NCBI RefSeq assembly: GCF_000372465.1
Contig: NZ_AQUZ01000028.1
Location: forward strand, 1 to 64,000
DNA from: Kribbella catacumbae DSM 19601
GTDB lineage: Bacteria > Actinomycetota > Actinomycetes > Propionibacteriales > Kribbellaceae
Direction: 5' to 3'
Length of the DNA stretch: 64,000 nucleotides
Made by a program: the position numbers and the translations under genes. Below, in pieces: positions 60,114 through 64,000 of this stretch; the first letter of the stretch is position 1, and each line of letters begins with the position of its first letter. The notes beneath the pieces were generated by a model that made no database searches, was not told where the DNA came from, and saw nothing but the letters and a program-made list of their open reading frames with translations.

Positions 60114-60132
60114 TTAGGTTAGCCTAACCTCA
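60114..60132. promoter_or_regulatory. DtxR/IdeR iron box between the divergent heme operons
   Basis: TTAGGTTAGCCTAACCTCA matches the 19-bp consensus TTAGGTTAGSCTAACCTAA at all but one position and is palindromic at its core (AGGTTAG-c-CTAACCT). It overlaps -10-like TAACCT on either strand and lies 5 nt from the hmuO GTG and 55 nt from the plus-strand start. Iron-loaded DtxR/IdeR would repress both operons. Confidence 0.92.
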
Positions 60133-60186
60133 GTCTCGTGTCGTCAGGTGGCGGCGCGGGTGAGGCAGCTGGGGAGGGGACGGATC

Positions 60187-60900
60187 TTGAGAAGGTTTGC
60201 GGGACTGGTACTTCTGCTCACGGTGGTTCCCGCCGGAGTCGCTCACGCGGCGACCGGACCGTCGGGGCAGGAGGTGACGGTCAGCCGGAGCGAAGGGCTG
60301 AACCCGGCCGGTACGCCGGTGACGGTGCGCGGGCGTGGATTCGACCTGAACAAGGGGATCTACGTGGTGTTCTGCGTGAACAAGGGCGCCGGCCAGATGC
60401 CGTCCCCGTGCCTCGGCGGCGTCGACATGCAGGGGGCGTCGGGGTCGTCGGCGTGGATCTCGTCGAACCCGCCGTCGTACGGCGAGGGCTTGGCCAAACC
60501 GTTCACGAAGGTGGATGGCAAGGGCTCCTTCGAGGTGCAGTTGACGATCAAGGCGAAGGACCAGTTCACCAACTGCCTGGACAAGAAGGCAGCCCCACTC
60601 GGCTGCGTCGTCGGCACCCGAGCCGACCACACCCGTACCGCGGACCGCAGCGCCGACGTTCTCATCCCAGTCACCTTCACCGGCGCCGGCGCTACCACCA
60701 CGCCGACCACGAAGGCTCCCACCACCCAGCCCACCCCCGGCGCCACCCCAGGCACCGAGCAGAAGCCCTCCGGGAAGCTCGCCAGCACTGGCGGCCTCCC
60801 CACAGCCTTCCTGATCGCCGCCCTGGTCCTGCTGGCCGCGGGTGCCGCTCTCCTCATCACCGCCCGCCGCCGCAAGAACCCCAAGGAGCCCACCCCATGA
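60187..60900 (+). CDS. Surface-anchored heme-uptake accessory protein (LASTG anchor)
   Basis: I start this at the TTG at 60187, with GGGGAGGGG just upstream; it then begins with a clean signal (RRFAGLVLLLTVVPAGVAHA). A GTG at 60148 in the same frame is the alternative. The 237-residue product has a domain with GTPVTVRGRGFDLNKGIYVVF and SSAWISSNPPSYGE, two cysteines later (NCLDKK, GCVVG), a Pro/Thr stalk, LASTG, a helix (LPTAFLIAALVLLAAGAALLI) and RRRK. LAXTG is the sortase E-type signal. It overlaps the HtaA gene by 4 nt and shares a domain with it. A heme or hemoprotein relay role is inferred. Confidence 0.75.
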   Translation: MRRFAGLVLLLTVVPAGVAHAATGPSGQEVTVSRSEGLNPAGTPVTVRGRGFDLNKGIYVVFCVNKGAGQMPSPCLGGVDMQGASGSSAWISSNPPSYGEGLAKPFTKVDGKGSFEVQLTIKAKDQFTNCLDKKAAPLGCVVGTRADHTRTADRSADVLIPVTFTGAGATTTPTTKAPTTQPTPGATPGTEQKPSGKLASTGGLPTAFLIAALVLLAAGAALLITARRRKNPKEPTP

Positions 60901-63900
60901 CCCGCCGCCCAGGCGCTGCCGTCCGACGCGGGTTCGCGGGACTGGCTCTGGTTCTTCTACTCACCACGGCCGTCGCCACACCCACCTCCGCTGCCCCGAC
61001 CCCGCCCGCCGGCGAGGTTTCAGCAGCTCCTACACCTACCGCGGAACAGCAGGTGTGGGAACCGAAGATCGTGGTTTCCAAGACGAGCGAGGTGGCTGAA
61101 GGGGAGGAGCTCACGGTCAAGGGAACTGGGTTTGATCCTGCGGCCAACAAGTCCCTGCGGGTGCCCGTGACACCGGGGGAACCTGCTGGGGTTTATGTGG
61201 TGTTCGGGTCGTTCGCGGAGACCTGGAAGCCTTCGACCGGAGCCGATGCGACCACTCGAACCTTGCTCGACACCAAATGGCCGTTGCCGCAGGCATCTTT
61301 TGAGCAGGTGGGCCGCGACTTCCCCAACCAGCTACCGCGGCTCGTCAAGCTGAACCCCGACGGCACCTTCGAGCTCAAGCTCAAAGCCAAGAAGGCACCT
61401 GAGAACCCCCGCAACTACGGCGTCTACACCTACCCCGGTGGCGGCGCGACCAACGCCGACCACGAACTCGCAGTACCAGTAGCCTTCACCACCGGCGGCG
61501 GCGATCCCAGCCCAGGCACCCCGCCCGTCGACACGATCGACTGGGGATTGAAGCTCTCGTTCCGCACCTACATCGAGGGCAACATCGCGCACGGCTCGAT
61601 CACCCTGCGCCCGCCGGCCACCCGCAACGCCGACGGCACGTTCCGCTTCCCGGTCGGCACCGGCGGCGCCTACTTCAAGGGCCACGAGAGCCAACCGGGC
61701 AACCCGCTGCTCGAAGTCACCGTCTCCGACCTCCGAGTGAAACTCAACGGCACAACGGGTTCCGTGATCGCCGACGTGATCAGCAAGAGCCTGGAGAACG
61801 GCCAGCTGACGACGTACGACGATCTGGCGCTGGCCGACCTCGACTTCGCGGCTCACCCCGTCGCCATCAAGGACGGCGTCGCGACCGCCATCGGCGTACC
61901 GGCGAAACTCACCGAAGCCGGTGTCCCCGCGTTCGCCAACTTCTACACCGCCGGTACTGCGCTCGACCCGGTCAGCTTCTCTATCAAGCTCGCACCCACC
62001 CCCGTTTGGGAACCGAAGCTGGAGCTTCGAGGCCCCGACGGCCAGCCGGTCACCACCATTCCGGCAGCCGGTCTCACCGTGACCGTCCGCGGATCGGGCT
62101 TCGACCCCGCCGCCAACCTCTCGACCCGCCCGCCCGTGACGCCTGGCCTGCCCGCAGGCGTGTACGTCGTCTTCGGCAGCTTCGACGCGACCTGGCGCCC
62201 GTCGGAGAACGCCCCTCCCGAATCCCGCCGAGTCCTCGACCAGAAGTGGGCCCTGCCCGACTCGTCCCGACCGGGCGGCGCCAACCCGGCGTACGTGACG
62301 CTCAAACCCGACGGCACCTTCGAGACCACAGTCACCGTCAAGCCCGCCGACACAGCCAAGGGCACTTACGGCATCGCGACGTACGCCGCCGGTGGTGCAA
62401 CACCGAACGCGGTTCAGGAACTCCTCAAGCCACTCACCTTCACGAACCCCAGTACTCCGGTACTGACGGTCGAGCCGAGCACCGACCTCACCGACAAGCA
62501 GGCGGTCACCGTGAAGGGCAGTGGGTTCGCGGCCAACCGTGCTCTCTATGTCGCCCAAGCCCCGCAGGGCAAGTCAGGCGAGTCGAACCCGTCGCCGTTC
62601 TCCGGCGCGCAACGCGTGGTGACGTCGGCGACCGGCACGTTCGAGACGTCGGTCGAGACGACGGTGACGTTCCGGAACGAGGGTGTCGATGTCGATTGCC
62701 TCGCTGTGCCTTGCTACCTCGCGAGCTTCAACTCACCGCTTGCCTCCGACAACGTCGAGGTCGATCACCGCGGTGATCGCAGCCAGGACGTCTTCCGGCC
62801 GATCAAGTTCAAGCCCGCCGGACCGCAGCCCGTCCTGCCGGCGATCACCCTCCAGCCGTTGCCTGTCACAACAATTGCTGGCAGCAACGTGTCCTTCACG
62901 GTACGAGCCACCGGTACTCCGGCGCCGTCGGTGCAATGGGAGCGCAGCGACGACGCCGGCAAGACCTGGACGCCGATCTCCTCGCCTTCCGCGGTGACCG
63001 GCACGCTGAGCCTGACCGCCGTCGCGAACGCGCATTTTCGAGCGGTGTTCAGCAACGAGGCCGGTTCGGCGACCTCCACCGCAGCCGCTCTGACGGTCAC
63101 CCAGCCGTCGGTGAAGATTGCGCCAAGCAACGTCAAGCCTGGCGAGGAGATCGTTGTCACCGGCACCGGATTCCCAGGCAGCCAGAAGGTGAGGGCGGTC
63201 ATCGACGCCGGCAAGCCTGCGGAGTACACCTTCCGCAACGCCAGCGGCCAGAGCGTCGTCGTCAGCGCTGCCGATGGCAAGCAATTAAAGGTTGTCAGCG
63301 GCAAGCTGTTGCTGGCGAATGGTGCCAAGGTCAACGTTCGTGCAAGCGGGCTGCACAACAGCAAGGCGAACACCACGGCAGCTCCGAGCGGGTTCTACGT
63401 CCTGACAGCGGTCGACAACGGCCCGGGCAAGCAGGCGTCACCAGCGATCGGCGGCGCCGACATGACCGGCTCCTCGGGCGAATCCCAGTGGATCACGAAC
63501 TTCCCGTACGCCGGCTCGGAGCACCTCGTCGTACCGATCGGGGCCGATCTGGTCGCGAAGGCGTCGGTGAAGGTCTCGTCGGCCGACGAGCACACCGATT
63601 GCACGAAGGCGCCGAACGGATGCGTGCTGTATCTGCGGACCGACCACCGGTCGACGGGTAACCGGCAGTTCGACGTACGGGTGCCGTTGCAGTTCGTCGC
63701 GTCGGCCGAGGCTGATCAGGGGACCGTGCTGGGAGAGCAGACGGCTGATGCCGCCGGCAACATCTCCTTCAGCTGGAAGGTGCCCGCGGAGCTTGCCACC
63801 GGCAAGCACACGGTGACGTTGTCGGCCGGCGAGAAGGCGACCGCCTCGGCAGACTTCACGGTGACCGCAAGCTCGACGCCAACCCCAACGCCAACGCCGC

Positions 63901-64000
63901 CGCCGACCTCGACGCCGACGAGCGCCCCGCCGACGTCCGCTCCACCATCGACGACCGAGCCCCCTGTAACCGACGTACCGACCAAGCCGACCGGCGCTCT
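60897..64000 (+). CDS. htaA: Secreted HtaA-domain heme-binding surface protein (3' end beyond window)
   Basis: The frame is open from the ATG at 60897 to the window end, at least 1034 residues. After a signal peptide there are two related units (residues about 52-198 and 370-518), each opening VWEPK and containing GVYVVFGSF. Between them lies an HtaA domain at about 213-365 (WGLKLSFRTYIEGNIAHGSI, DGTFRFPVGTGGAYFKGHE). A third unit (about 519-638), an Ig-like domain (about 648-738), a unit resembling the previous small protein (about 738-990) and a Pro/Thr stalk follow. It would capture heme at the cell wall. The anchor lies beyond the window. Confidence 0.9.
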   Translation, partial: MTRRPGAAVRRGFAGLALVLLLTTAVATPTSAAPTPPAGEVSAAPTPTAEQQVWEPKIVVSKTSEVAEGEELTVKGTGFDPAANKSLRVPVTPGEPAGVYVVFGSFAETWKPSTGADATTRTLLDTKWPLPQASFEQVGRDFPNQLPRLVKLNPDGTFELKLKAKKAPENPRNYGVYTYPGGGATNADHELAVPVAFTTGGGDPSPGTPPVDTIDWGLKLSFRTYIEGNIAHGSITLRPPATRNADGTFRFPVGTGGAYFKGHESQPGNPLLEVTVSDLRVKLNGTTGSVIADVISKSLENGQLTTYDDLALADLDFAAHPVAIKDGVATAIGVPAKLTEAGVPAFANFYTAGTALDPVSFSIKLAPTPVWEPKLELRGPDGQPVTTIPAAGLTVTVRGSGFDPAANLSTRPPVTPGLPAGVYVVFGSFDATWRPSENAPPESRRVLDQKWALPDSSRPGGANPAYVTLKPDGTFETTVTVKPADTAKGTYGIATYAAGGATPNAVQELLKPLTFTNPSTPVLTVEPSTDLTDKQAVTVKGSGFAANRALYVAQAPQGKSGESNPSPFSGAQRVVTSATGTFETSVETTVTFRNEGVDVDCLAVPCYLASFNSPLASDNVEVDHRGDRSQDVFRPIKFKPAGPQPVLPAITLQPLPVTTIAGSNVSFTVRATGTPAPSVQWERSDDAGKTWTPISSPSAVTGTLSLTAVANAHFRAVFSNEAGSATSTAAALTVTQPSVKIAPSNVKPGEEIVVTGTGFPGSQKVRAVIDAGKPAEYTFRNASGQSVVVSAADGKQLKVVSGKLLLANGAKVNVRASGLHNSKANTTAAPSGFYVLTAVDNGPGKQASPAIGGADMTGSSGESQWITNFPYAGSEHLVVPIGADLVAKASVKVSSADEHTDCTKAPNGCVLYLRTDHRSTGNRQFDVRVPLQFVASAEADQGTVLGEQTADAAGNISFSWKVPAELATGKHTVTLSAGEKATASADFTVTASSTPTPTPTPPPTSTPTSAPPTSAPPSTTEPPVTDVPTKPTGA

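Noticed and set aside
60148-60186. GTG at 60148 as the definite start of the anchored protein
   Set aside because: The extra 13 residues would precede a clean signal peptide, and a strong purine-rich site lies before the TTG at 60187. I kept GTG only as an alternative.

Overview
The window is high-GC actinobacterial DNA. GTG starts, leaderless-looking promoters, Scr1/DUF5753 regulators, LytR-CpsA-Psr proteins and a Corynebacterium-type heme uptake cluster all fit Actinomycetota. A Kribbella or other Nocardioidaceae-like soil actinomycete is my best guess, made from gene content only. No rRNA, complete tRNA or CRISPR array was seen.

Layout. 1-4.1 kb is an accessory, decayed segment: a cut-off IS3-type transposase, a broken S1 protease, a HTH-ImmA/IrrE plus PIN-like pair with its own palindromic promoter, and transposase and integrase remnants. 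4.1-8.3 kb (minus) is a metallophore ABC importer with an MFS transporter, behind a Fur/Zur-like dyad. 8.4-10.6 kb is a GntR-ABC operon. 10.7-14.1 kb holds a methyltransferase, an SRPBCC protein, and a divergent LysR/EamA pair. 14.3-19.7 kb holds two back-to-back TetR-ABC exporter cassettes with palindromic operators. 19.7-23.8 kb is ion transport: KtrA/KtrB, then a CBS protein and an ArsB/NhaD permease. 23.9-29.7 kb holds an LCP protein, a DUF5753 regulator paired with a DUF574-type methyltransferase, and an XRE-cupin regulator divergent from AzlCD.

29.8-42.2 kb is envelope-related: a serine hydrolase, a membrane spermidine-synthase-like protein, a secreted protease, a second LCP, a GT2, a lipoprotein, a TagGH-type polysaccharide exporter and a membrane phosphoesterase. 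42.7-45.5 kb encodes a large LuxR-type ATPase regulator. 45.7-47.8 kb has a small secreted protein, smpB, a degenerate tRNA-Arg(CCU) 3' end that looks like an integration scar, and a BrnT/BrnA-like toxin-antitoxin pair. 48-54 kb includes a phosphatase, an sn-glycerol-1-phosphate-dehydrogenase-like enzyme beside a cytidylyltransferase, GalE, and a TIGR03089-SDR-methyltransferase operon. 54-56.5 kb has two CNNM/CorC proteins.

56.4-64 kb is a heme acquisition locus. The operon hmuO-hmuT-hmuU-hmuV (minus) and two surface proteins (plus), the second with an HtaA domain, diverge from a 19-bp DtxR/IdeR iron box. The model is that surface proteins capture heme, HmuT-U-V import it, and HmuO opens the ring to release iron, all shut off by iron-loaded IdeR.

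Several intergenic regions carry large palindromes. Elements at about 14.1 kb and 31.4 kb share modules, two imperfect copies flank the lipoprotein gene at 37.7-38.3 kb, and a 20-bp perfect inverted repeat precedes the cytidylyltransferase gene.
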